The translations under genes and the position numbers were made by a program. From Linanthus parryae (Eukaryota; Streptophyta; Magnoliopsida; Ericales; Polemoniaceae), in NCBI GenBank assembly GCA_023055425.1, contig JALGPY010000004.1:63325718-63389717 (forward strand): 64,000 nucleotides of DNA, read 5' to 3'. Positions 13,401 to 26,845 of this stretch are shown piece by piece. Under the pieces are notes generated by a model. That model saw nothing but the letters and a program-made list of their open reading frames with translations. It was not told the DNA's origin and did no database searches. Within the stretch, counting starts at the first letter, position 1, and each line of letters begins with the position of its first letter.

Positions 13401-16400
13401 AGATTTATTCAGGGTACATATGTATTCATCCAAGGCATACCACATTTCTCTCATATCCAAGCACATAATTAACATGTTCCATTAATATGGTGCACTCGCT
13501 TTCAGGACAGTTATACCAGTTCCCTCCCGCAAGGAAAGATATCTCTGAAAAGCCTTTCATTTTGACTGGAATTTTAGACTGTTAAGGAGAGGGTGAAAGC
13601 AAAGGACGTTAGTGAGAGGAAATAGTTTAGCCTAAATCCCGCAAGGGGCATCCGACATTTTTTTACAGGTTTATGTGTAAAAAAAGTAGTAGGGGAAAGC
13701 CAAAGCTAAGTTTGCTAGAATAGCGATTTTACTGGAGTTTAACCTTGAAAGAACAGGGGAGATGGGTCCTACTATAGTCTTAAAAATCCTAGTCCAAATA
13801 GTTTAGGCCCCAGCGCACCTTGATCCCGTTCCACAAACCAGGACAATCCACATTCTGTGTACAAACGTTCAACTACATTATATTCATTTTAATGGGATCC
13901 CCATGGATGAATGAATCACGAAATCTATTATGAGCTAAAACTTCATATTTCAACTCAACTAAACAATATTATTGCCAGTTTAATCATTGTCTGCTACAGG
14001 AATCAAATGCTTCAACTCTGTCTGCCCAATGCCCAATGCCATAGGTTCATTTTGGTTGAATTCAGGTAAGTCGTCTTATTATGTCTAAAAAGGTTCGCGA
14101 ATTCATCTTAGTCTTCATCTTGGAACATGCATCAAGGGACTATAATACACATAACAAAACCACCACAAACTATTCTCCCATTTGGTCTTCTATTTGTGTG
14201 TCATCTAAATGCTTCCTAACTCCTAAGTGTGTATCCCATCTTTTCCTAATCACACACCCATCCAGCTTAGCGTTCTTATGTATGCTCCACTCATTTTCTT
14301 AATATATCTCTTCTTAATTGCCCAACACTCAGACCCATACATAAGTGGGTCTTACATCGGTTGCATAAAACTTACCTCTTCAGCGTTGCTGGAATCCTAC
14401 AGTCACACAACACTCTAGATGCAAGATAATTCATATAAACTAGCTAAAAGACAAGTCTGTTATTATAATCTTATTTGATTTGAGTTGAAAGTTTTTGCTT
14501 TCAGAGTCAAAGATGAGACACTCAAAAGAATAGTGACAATTTATAAGATGAAAATTGACACGATTCTAAATTTCTAATGGAAAGACACTTTTTAATACCC
14601 GATGCAGAGTCTGAATGAAACAATTTACGACAAGACCATTGCAGGAATGAAAAACAACCGATTGAAAGACTGTCTTGCTTAGTTTCCTTTTTTAACTTAC
14701 TTTCCTGTAAATATTCATGTAAAGTGAAAACAAAGGATATGGTGCAAGAAAATAAATGGATTCCCACCTGTACCAATATTCGTTTAGAGCCCAATCATAA
14801 CTTAAATAGCAGCGCCAAACCAGTGTTTAGCTCCATTTGGTAAATTGGCAATAAACATAAAATTTGATGGAATCTTTATATCAACAAAGACAGTACGCAC
14901 ATAGAAAAAAACATTTAAGACACAACATTGCTTCAAAACTCTTACTTGTCACAAAGCTGAAAGTTTTTGCACTGATTGCAAACCCAGCGATTTCCAGATA
15001 CCATTAGAACACTGCAATGTGTGCATGCATGCTGCAAGTGAACCATGATAAAATCTTCCTTCATGGGACTAATCGTTTCACCAAGCTGGAAAAGATAAGT
15101 AACATGTAAGACAAGAAGATCATTTAAATTCGGATTACTTCATCAAGAATAAATATCATCAGCGATGCCAAAGACGTAAACATGTATAAAGAGTAAAAAT
15201 TAGCAAAAAATACAACCAGCAAACTCTAAACGAGAGCAATCCCTTCATTACTCAAGGTTGACTATCAAGTTTCAGTGTCTCAAATATGAAGACAAATATT
15301 AAAAGAAAAGTTGAGAACATGAAAAACTATAATCTTATTTCATGCCTAAATGAAACATGAATTTTTTAAGTAAAAGAGGAATCACTATTCTCTACATGTG
15401 TATATTACTTATCCAGCCCTTTTACCCTCAAAAAATAGTAACCTTCTATTTGTTCATTTTTATAACCATGGATGTACAGGCTAGCATGCAAAATAGTAAC
15501 CTTCTGTATGACGATAACCACAAAGAGTTAGCTTTCAAGCAACTTTCATGCCTCAAGAATGGACTATCACCTTACAAACCCAATTGCAACACAAGATGGT
15601 ACGTATCCGAATTCCTAGTCCATCAAAAAACTTAAGCTACACTTATAGCGTGTTAAACAATTGCCCACCATCTCATAATACAGATTTAGTCCTCTGAAAG
15701 ATACAACACCATCATTATACTCTGAACATAATTCCTTACATATGACCGGTTTATGTTACAACTTATCAAACAAATGCAACAACAATGCTTGTTACTTTAG
15801 ATTCCCACGACTTTTGCATGTTATAGTATCACAAGAACTAGTAAACACAGCCATATTTTAATCTAAGAAGCACGGATACGGATACGGGTGTCGGAGATGA
15901 TACGCGAGCGGACGAGTTTGACGAGATGTGTCTGTGAAAACTCTTGAAGTTGTCACGTGTGAGAACTTTGAAACCACACTTGAACTTTTCATTCAAAAGA
16001 CCAGCCTTTTCATATATTGAGCCCTCAATTAATCATAGTATATTATACCTACTTTAGCTTGCTAATACTTCTACCATAAAAATGTTCCACAAAAAAACCT
16101 GTGTGAAAGTGTAATAGACACAAGAGATGGCTGTCCTCTCTCGTGAAGTCCCCCCCCCCCCCCAAGTGTCCGGTCTAACAAAATTCTCTAAAATAGCCGG
16201 ACACGTCAGCTGGAGTGCCTGACACGTATTTTGGAGTGTTGTCCGAGTGTCCCAAGTGTCCGACACGGATACGGACCCCATTTTGGAGTCTACATGCTTC
16301 CTAGATTTTATTCCTCGAGACAATATAAAGACAGAAAGATGTACTTATCATACAGTCAATTAACAATTCCATCACCTATATTATATTTTAAAGCCTTCTA

Positions 16401-19400
16401 GAATCAAGCAATAACACTCCACTGCTCTAATTGATTTCATCTCCGCAAGTCAATACACCATCCACAAAAAGAAAACGATCTCAGGTGTTGCTGTAATTTT
16501 AGCCAGGATTAACACATATGAAGCATATCTCACCAACACTGTATTCCCTATAAAAAAACACAATTTATATAGAATCCGTATGTTATCTAGTTTCCATTTT
16601 ACCTTGCTTTTTTTGAGTAGGACTGCCTAAAAACTAATATCGTAACAGCTTTGTGCTTAACTAATTATCATGAAGTTCTTATTATCCAAACTGCATGTAA
16701 CATTTCAAGTAGACCAGACAAATTTACATATAGAAAATAATAATAAAAGTAAAACAAAAATTTAGCATATCCATTTTCCATCATTATACTTCAATACTTG
16801 CGTAAAGAAAATATTGGACTTTCCTTTCATGCCAAGACTAGACAAAAGTCTTCCGACGGTGGAAAGCTACCATTGAAGTCAAAGGTCATCATTTTAGGCT
16901 CAATTGTAAGTTTCTAAAATCTATCCCCAACCCCTCAAACACCCTAAGGATTAAAGAGAAAATGGAGAGAGAAGAACAACCTAGCACTTAAGATGGGGTC
17001 AATTTCTTTTATAATATGCAACAACGGAAACATAAGCCATATACTTAAAAGGGAAAAATGTGATTCCGTAGATCTGTGGTTGTCAAGCGTCCAATTTGGT
17101 AAACCGTGTTTTCAAAAATGTCATCAGGGTAAGCTGTGGTATCTTTTAGTTCATACAAGTAACCTCTATTAAGAAATGTACCCTCTCCTGTCCAAAACAA
17201 CCATCTATTTTGTTTTTTCGACAAATTTTAGGAAATGCTCTAGACTTGATAAATTTTAAAAAATTGTCCTTTGCCTTATAAGATACTTCACTAATTTAGG
17301 GAAGTGATAAAGTGTAATTTTAAAAAGGACTTGGTGGGAAGTGAAGTGAAAAAGTAAGAAATTTTTAGTAGTAGGACAATTATTTTGGGACTAACATTTT
17401 AGGAAGGAGACAGTTAAAACAGGATGGAGGAAGTATCAAAGACTATTACTCTTTCTTTGTCCAGAACTAAAATTTCTCTCCTTAACTTTTCTTAGAAAGA
17501 AATTCAAATTTTTGATTTAAATAAGGAGATAAAGGGAAGTTTTGAAAAAAGGAGTGGAGGGAAAAACATTTGTGGGGATCATTGGTTGCTCACATAATAG
17601 TGGAACATGAAATGAGAAGTGTAGTCGTGAAGTATATTAAGAGCTCTAGTAGTTTTACTACATTTATTGTTCCGAAGGTTACTAAAATGCAAGGGATAAT
17701 GATGTAACAGTTTTATAAACACAAGTCACTACACTGAATTTTGGTTAAACCACAAAATTAGGAGCTGAAATCTTCTCTGCTTAAAAGGATTAAGACCATA
17801 ATCAGAGTGAGACGAAAAGTGAAATATATTTAAAGTGACTAGACTAGGACACTAGGTATAAGAGATTTACTTTGTGCATTAGAAGTAAGTCTGTTGATGC
17901 GTTCCCAGAAATATCATTTTGACCAGACGCTCTTAAAGCTCTTTTTGTCAGAGTCTTCTTGATTGGTCCTTTCTTGTTTTGCTTTCTGCCATCTTCTTCT
18001 TGACGAAGCTGGTAGATTATATCTTCTGCAGCACCCGGCCAGTAATCCCCATCAAAATAAGGCAACCGAGCTGCAGTTACCTTAGCCTTGCACTCTCCAG
18101 TCGTCACGAAGAAATTGTCATATAAATTCATGATGTCAACGACAATGTTCTCCTTTGAAGCCTTCTTTAACATCGACAAGTACCTGAAATAAATGAAAAA
18201 TATCCAAGTAAACCAGCTGCATTAAATACTGAAGTGCTCTACCATATCACCAGGAAATTCACTTGAACCGCAACCTAAAGATTGCTTTACGAACCATTCC
18301 CGGAGTTTATCAGACTTAGGTGTTTTCTGAATTTCTGGATGACAATATAAAATATAGTCTTCACCCTTCAAGGGAGGGCACGCCCAAATATAGCAACTTG
18401 TGAAACCACGTTTTTTGCAATACTCTAGGTACCCAATCTGAAATGAATATCAGAGATACAAGCAGTTTATTAGTAGTAGTAATGAAAATAATCACAAAAC
18501 ATTACAATAACAAAATATACCAGCTTAGCAAGAAGTGAATCAATTGTTATGAATGAAAAGGAGAAGCAGGTACCTGAATCAGCATAAACACTTGAAATAA
18601 AGACAAGATGAAACTCACCAAAATCTCATGGTAAACAAATGTACGGAGAGCTTCTCCAGTCACTGCTTTGATGTCAGGCCTAAAATACTTCACGGAGTCC
18701 AGATACGACAGATAGACGCGACGGTGATTTGGCTGCTCGCACTCTGATCCAAATTCTTGCACATACATGCCAAATAGGCAGACCTCAACGCCTTCAATTC
18801 TCTGAAATAACAGCACCACCTGAAGGACAATAAAAAATCTTTCACAAATTAGCATCATGAAGTAATGGAAATGAAATGAATAAGAAGCAAATGCTCTGGA
18901 GAATGATAAAAGGGGGCCGAAAGCAAAATAATGAAGAAGTTCTGCATTCCTTTGATTTGTATAGGAACTCTGTTGGATAATTCTATTCTTAGAAAAATAG
19001 CTTAAATTTGAAAGATCAGAATAAGTTCTGCATACCTTCGATTTGTATGGTAACTCTGTCGGATAATTCTTTTCTTGAAAAATTTCAAGAAACCGCTGCT
19101 TAATTTCCAATTTTTTGTCAACAGATGACACAACCCGAATTACTAGGGCCTCCGCTCCAGGAACCTGGCAAATTAATGAACATATTTGGTTAGATCATTA
19201 GAGTTACTTGCAGTCTTGGCATCACTCAATGAAGGAAGTCACAGAAGACAACCAAACAACGTAATATTAACACAAATTTAGCCACACACAAAATTGCAAG
19301 CGTAACCAAATATCTTGAAAGGTCAATTCAAGTATGTGTAAATGTTACTCTATAACAAGTTTTGAACTCCTTAAAACTTCATAATCCCTAGAAGAAATCC

Positions 19401-22400
19401 CAATATTACCAAGCCGGTACTCTAAAAAAAAACAGGGTGACAAGGAAACCTAGTACAAAATCTGTATTTGAAAAGAAGACATCAAAAAGGACTTGACCAA
19501 GCAATTGATCACGAAGCGTTATATTAGAGGACCCGCGCTTCCCAGCTTGAAACTTGCAACATTTATTCCCAAATGGCAAAGACATTGCAGTTCACCACAT
19601 ATAGAATCATACTGTAATTTTACAAAGGTAGTCTTCAATTAAAACATACTACACTATCAAACAAAGATGAAGATGACGGAATTAAGAATATCATTTTAGT
19701 AGAACCAAAGAAATCACTAGCTTCAGAACAATTTTCAACTACCAGGCAGCGCATATACACTCATTTAACATCACATTAAAAGTTTAATTAGATCACCTCA
19801 TCGTAACTCTTTCCTTGAAGTCTGGCTCTTTCTTGTCTTTCCTCTTTCAACCGCCTGAATAGCCGTTGCTCTATGTGGTCGCTGAGGATTGTTCTAGGTA
19901 AATCTTTTGCTACAAGAACAGCAGTTTGTGGTAAAGGCGCACGCTCGCCTCTTTCGACTTCGGCAAGGTAACAATTCGGACAAGTATACTCAGCTTGCCC
20001 ACCATCATTCCTTCGCAAATTAAACAATGCACATATTTGATGTTGCCATGCCTCGCACTTGTCACATTGGACCCACTGTACCAAAAGGAGGTAAAAAATC
20101 AAAGCTCTTTTAAGGACCATACGATAAGATAAATAATAACCTAGACCATACCGCTTCTTCAGTCTCTTCGTCGTTCTTCTTCTTCTCTAACCTTTCCTTT
20201 GAGATAGTTGTTCCATCAACAAGGATGGTATCACCACGAGTATCATGGTAGCAAGGAACGCAGAAACAATGTAGAGTCACGCCAGCACCTACTGTATAAT
20301 ACGTTGTATTTCTTTTGATACGAGCACCACACGGCGTGCAATATAGTGGTGGTGGTTCAAAAGCGAGCCTCTCAACTGCACACAACTGACAGGAACCTTC
20401 ACTCATTGAATGCTCCATTGCTTGATTCTTTTCCGCCTTTGTTTTGGTCTGTCGAAAAAGAAACAGATAAATTTATCAAATAAAAAACTCCTCAACTTGG
20501 CATGAAAAAGACGTAAAGCATTTAGGTTCAGGGTATAAAATATGTATTCTTTAGACCAAATTCATTTCACACGCATACTTGTACATGCATATGAAAGCAG
20601 AAAAAGTACAAAAACATGCCCATGAATGTGTTTGAGTCAACACGCAAAGGTCCTACTTTAATGTTATCCCTCTATCTTTTCCTGTAAAAAAATATAATTA
20701 ACCTTCGTACTGTTGGGTATCATGTGTGAGTGGTTTGTCCCACATCGGGATGGTGGACATGATGTCCATGGTTAATATAGTATGATTTGGGCCCTACCTC
20801 AAAAGGTTGACCTTTTGGGTAAGTGGGTGTCCCAAATCATGCTATGGTGCTACTCCCTCGCTGTGCTTAATCTCCCTACAAGTGGTATCAAGAGCCAGGT
20901 TCGTGCGCGCTGCCGTGGTGAATCAAGGGTGAGATGTGCGGTGTTCTCATGGATGGGTCTTCCATGAATGGTGGACCAGGATTTCCTGCAGACGGTCAAA
21001 TTCCTGTGATGCTCCAGCAGGTGGTCTCGCAGATGGTGGTCCGGTGCACTCTCACAAAGACGATTCTAAGAAATTCGGCGAATGCTTCCGGGCGAGGGGG
21101 AGCATGTTGAAGGGCTCACACATGAAGGGGGAGATTGTTGGGTATCATGTGTGAGCGGTTTGTCCCACATCGGGATGGTGGACATGATGTCCATGGTTAA
21201 TATAGTATGATTTGGGCCCTAACTCAAAAGGTTGACCTTTTGGGTAAGTGGGTGTCCCAAATCATGCTATGGTGCTACTCCCTCGCGGTGCTTAATCTCC
21301 CAACACGTACAACCCAAATGATGGCAATTTCCTGGTCTTAGCAAGCATTAACTATTAAGTACAGTGGAGGAAAATGTTGTCGGCTCATGGATTGTTCCAG
21401 ATCTTTGATGAACCAAATTTTGGAAAGTATGGAGTGAGTTTGTCTGGCTACCCATTTCCAATCTGAAAATTACGTAGCCATTAAAAAAAACTGAACTCTT
21501 CTATCCGATCCAGTCTATATTCTTTTACATCATGCCATACTGCTCTAATACTACTTAACTAATAGACATGAATATCCTTCATTAGAAACTAACTTGCAAC
21601 CATGTCCTTGCTCAATTAGTTACAAAATTTTCACTGATAAGCATATGCTGGTACATATAAGATATCTTAGTGCAATTATCTATCATCACTTATATGAGGC
21701 TCCTAGCAGAATTATTTTCTGATTCTGGTAATCATCTGAACACAAGATTAAAAATATAGATTGGTAAAGATATCCTCACATGCCATTTTTCTGCAGTTAG
21801 ATCTTCTTTTTAAAATTTTCATAAGGGCTTGCCCTATCTATATTCAACAAGATACAATTGATATTTAATCTAAGTCCCATAACATCAACAAACCATAAAA
21901 TTCAGTTTTATTAACTGGCTACAAAAGTTCGTAAGATATCATATTAGTTTGGAAAAAATGGCAGCATAAGAACCTACCAGAAAACGTAATAAAGGAAATG
22001 GGCTAAAGACTTAGTAAAGTCTACACAAAGCAAGCCATGCAGTTAAACCCATTAACATTTCTTGAGAAAGTGAATCTACCTGTATCTATCATTCATAAGA
22101 ATACATTCATGCAAATAAGGCAGATACATGCAATCACATCTAACAAAATCCAAACACATGTATATATTTAATAATTTCGAAAGGAGGGAAAACCCAAACC
22201 ATAACTGACCTGGCCTACCCACTGCCTTAGACTCAATATGTGTTCCCTCACTTGCTCAGGGGTGAACAGCTCTATCATTGACACTCCCTTTATTTTTGGC
22301 TTCCCAGACTTGATTACAGATCCAGTATCAGCAGGCAGAGTCGCAGTTCCAGGTTTAGATTGGTCCAGATCTGTCTCAACCTTGATGCATTCTTGTTTAG

Positions 22401-25400
22401 CAGAAAAACTATCAGCAAATACAATAGGTTTGCCAACAGGATTTTGACTGTAGGTGCCCATACCATCTTTCTTCATATCAGTAATACTATACCCTGCATT
22501 TGAGGGGACTTCAGTTTTCACCTTCAAATCCTCGACTTTTACTGACATACATGTGTCACCTTGTTGGTAATCAGGATGTTGCGAGTCATGGCCTAGAAGA
22601 GACCCACCACTGCTTTGAGTGAAAGCAGCACAAGTTTCAGTTCCAGGAAGATGAGACTGGAAAGATTGCTCGGTCTTCATACGTTTCGATGCATGCTGAG
22701 CGTCATCTGAGGTTTCTACAGCAACTCCCCCATCATATGCGTTACAAAGTGAACTTGCTGAACAGGAAAAGTTAGGTTTAGATTCTGCACGAGCACGAAG
22801 CTTCTTCATTTGTGCCTCCTTAAATTTCTGGATGGTAGTGCAGACAGGGCAAACTGGATTTTTGCAGGTTCGCCTGTGATGAATTAATTTCTTTGAATCG
22901 CTGCAGCGAGGATATGGACACTGATGAGGCAAAGTACAGCTCTTAATATGGCTCAAGAGTCTGCGAACATAAAAGCAGTGTTCTTCCGCACATTTCCCTT
23001 CTGGCATCGTACATCGCCGAGCATGATACAGAAATAAACACCACTTTACCTGTCGAAAGACCTGTCGATCAAGGTCAGGATTACCAGTCCTGACGATATA
23101 GTTAAAAGCATTAGGTGGCTTAGCTGTTTCTGCGGTAAGTTGACAAATAGATGTTTCTGATGATAAGTTATTGCGCTGGGCTTCATCCCTCACAATTATT
23201 CTTTGACGAAAATCCTCTTGAAAATGCTTCTCATGCACCATGCTGCCTGCTAATTCAAACCCGTCTAGTGACTTTGTATGCCATTGATCAGATAAAGCCC
23301 TTTCTGCATGCAAATCAGCTGAAGGAAAGCTTGAGTTATCTTGAGAATTAACAGATGGCTTTTGTCGATGCAACAATTGCATTTTAGATGGCGTTTGAGT
23401 CTGCGAAGATGATACATCTTTTACCATAGGGTGTGAAACTATCTGACCCCTTCGGGAATGGTCAGCTGCAGAACTTAGCCGGAGTTCACTAGGCAAGTCA
23501 GAGCACTGAAATTGTTCTGATACCTTGGGACGAAGATTGTTACTACTGCACGGCATTCCACAGTCAGGCTTTAGTTGAAGGCTCGAGGTGGAGGTAAACT
23601 CAGAGTCAGTGAAAGGTTCATTCTTAACGGACGCTACAAGCAGCTGATCTGGTCGCTTTTGTCGGCTTTGATCATGACTGAATTGCTGTTGTACTGACGG
23701 GTGAGGTTGCCAACAGAAATCTTGCTGATGAGATTGCTGAAGATTCTCTTGCAACGTTTTAGCACCTTGTAAGTTCAACTTGTTTGATGAATCCATTGAT
23801 TGAGACACCAAACGAGCAGGCTGTTGACTTTTGTTTGAATTGAACTTGTTAGTTGTCAGTGAGGAGTTGGAATTGGTTCTCAACAGCAAGTTTGCTGGAC
23901 TTGAGTTCTGATTATTTAGTGCTGACCTGGTAGAGCTTTCAGGACCAAAGATATTTCCAGACCCAGAATTATTGTGTGTGCTCATCCTATAGATATTACC
24001 TGCCAAGACAAAAAATTCAACATTCAGGACAGAATCCTTGTGAAGGCTACCAAATAAAAGTTCAGCTTCAACATGATAGTTGAAATGTAGATTTCAGATC
24101 AAATAGACAAAGCAATGTACCCTGCGGCACTGTTAACTGGTGTTGACCATATTGTGGTTGTGAAGGTTTAGGTGAGTTGCCAGCCAACTCATAGCCCTCA
24201 GAAGTTTCAGAACCAGTCAATGGCAAGTGACCCCTCATCATTCTGGGACCGCTATTTCGAGCCCCATTTTGAAGGCCATGAGTCGTTTGCTGTAAACCTG
24301 GCCTAACTCTGCTGCCACTATGACAACCAAGGCTTTGCTGTGTCCAGGTGTTTTGAGCTCCAACAAGCTGCTTCCGTTGTTGGGGTTGCGATACTACAGC
24401 AGATTCAGCAGTTGATGCAGCACCAGCAACACTATTGTTAAATCCAGGAGTAGGGATCATTTGGCTAGTCATTCTTTGTTCACGAATTGATGATACAGTG
24501 ATGTCAGCAGATGAGTTAGTCAGGAAATTCGCAGGTGCCTGTTGGTGTCCGTTAGCCGTGGGACCTAAGAAAGAACACTTGATTAGTACATAGAGAAATA
24601 AAATAAAAAAAAAAAAAAATTATATATATATTGACTTGCGAGAAAAAGGTAGAAGTACCACCATGCATCCCAGGCAAAGGCTCATTAACATTTGATACCA
24701 AACTACTACGGATGCCAGTTGGAGGAGCTATGCTATTACTACCGCTGGCAGCAGACGAGGAACTATTTGCAGGTGATGAGTTCATAATGCTAGAATTGCC
24801 ACTGTGAGGTAAACCAGGAGTTGGTATCATTGCACCAACTGAAGAGGAGGAACTACCAAAATGTGAATGTGCATATGTTCGGCTGGGATTTTTCTTTAAC
24901 ATGTTCAGAAAATTCTTCACACGATTCTCCAGAGTAGCCATGTTACAATACTCCTCCTGACAATACAAGAAAGACAACTTTACAGAACATATCATGAACG
25001 CCAGATAAATATTATCCACAGTTATTTATTTCCAGAGATGTGTGTTAAATCACAACGATAAAAAAGGGAAAGAAACAAGTGGTTCTCATCGTGTAGCTGA
25101 ATTGCTTAAAAATTACTAGCTGTTGGCCTGATATATAAGGCCTTTGTTCCATTGAGTTAAACTTTAGCTTAAAGAGCCAGAAGGGTTCTTGGAATGATGA
25201 AAAAAAATGTTGCCCGGACTCGGGTGCGGGCGTCATGTCGGTGTATCCAAGAATTGTATTTGCCGATTTGATAAATGTTGGGATACGGCAACTTGGCTAA
25301 AAAGTATCCAAAACATTGACATGGATACGGAGATACAGCATTATTACATTTTCAGAACAATTAATTAAAAATATTTAGTATGATTGCTATGTAAGTCATA

Positions 25401-25887
25401 ACATGTACTAAATAACTAAAACGCCATATATTAGAACTTATCACTTATCAGGTATTTTTTGAATGTATGGTAAATTTCACTTAAAACCCCTCCGTTTGGG
25501 AAGATCTTCACTTACACCCCTTCTTGCTCGGAAATCTTCACATACACCCCTTCTTATTCGAAAATCTTCATACTTCTTGTTCGAAAATCTTCACATACAC
25601 CCCTTCTTACACGCAACTTGATTTCACTTATACCGCTCTGTGCACTTTTGCCCGTTAGTGGGTAGGGTGCCCTCCTGAAACACTCTTTGGGACAATTTTA
25701 CCCTCACATAGCCTCTAATGTCCAGTGAACCCATCCCCACCATGACTCCCACCAACAGCCCCCACCATCACCATCACCACCAACAACGACCCAGCACCTA
25801 AAACGCATCCTCATCTTCTTCAACTAACCCAGACAAAGAAAAACTTACTCATCAAAAGTTCCAAAATACAATGCAGAAATCATATTA

Positions 25888-25926
<39 letters not shown>

Positions 25927-26794
25927 ATCATTAGGAAGCCATGTACCTTGCTGCACTAATCCACTACATTTTTAATTAGGAAGTCGTGTTGATTTTTGAG
26001 CCCAAGTGTGATTAACTAGTTCTAGCCACGTAAACCATAGTACAGTACAGCTTGTTGTAACCTCTCTTTCGCTGATACAAAATTATTCTTTATCACAATT
26101 TCCATTTGACAAATGCACCAACCTAAACTACTGATGAGATTGCAAAAGAGAAATACTAGTAGTCAAGTGGATGAGTTCATCACAACGTGTGTAGACCAAA
26201 TCGATGAATCAAAATTGGTAACTTCTGGGAACTGGATTTTTGCGGGCCTGGAATATGAAAAGGGTGTTTGTGGATTTTTGTGGATTAATGAGTTATAGAG
26301 TTGTGAAGCAGACAAGGGCCAAGGAGGTAAGAAGCAGAACAGAGAGATAGATGAAGATAGGGGAAGAAGAGACCACACCACCAAACGATTGCTAGGACTT
26401 TTGGCTACTACCACAACCACTGCCAGAAGCAGCCTTTGTCCGAGTCAACCATCGGAGATCTGTCAAAGAAGCACCCGAAAACCAGATCTTAACTTGGTTG
26501 AGCAAACAACCAGACCCGCCTTCCCTAAAAGCAAACCACCAGAGGAACGAGGAGTAGAATCGTTCAACAGACAAACTCAAATTCAGAAATACATTCTCCG
26601 TTTGCAGAAATTGACGAAGAAAAAATAATAATTTTAACAATCACCAGCTTCAAAATCGAGCCCAAACCCCCAAAAAATCGCCGTCTACAGCCACCTTCCC
26701 CATCTCCATTGGCGATGACGACGCATGAGAGAGACAGACGATGCTATGCTATGGCGATTTGGTAATGGTGGTTGGCGGCAACGATTCAAGAGGA

Positions 26795-26845
<51 letters not shown>

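Larger units (their letters stand above)
7023..14945. other. HAC1 intron 12 (7.9 kb), packed with elements
   Basis: The largest HAC1 intron, splitting the first ZZ finger codon set. Contents: 7023-7780 nothing recognised; 7781-9110 old TRIM, split by a hAT-like element at 8045-8825; 9111-9780 nothing recognised; 9790-9935 a GGTTCGG-rich remnant resembling the inside of the MITE at 2408; 10244-12670 Mutator-like element with a nested hAT-like element; 12680-14049 nothing recognised; about 14050-14420 RTE LINE remnant; the rest is unassigned AT-rich sequence. Confidence 0.8.
15086..17870. other. HAC1 intron 11
   Basis: Contains a hAT-like element at 15863-16304 and a Stowaway-like MITE at 17179-17435. 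A run of 14 C residues lies at 16150-16163. Otherwise AT-rich with no gene seen. Confidence 0.6.

Noticed and set aside
20936..21154. 72-aa frame inside the TRIM
   Set aside because: It spans the primer-to-polypurine internal part of a non-coding element and runs into the terminal repeat.
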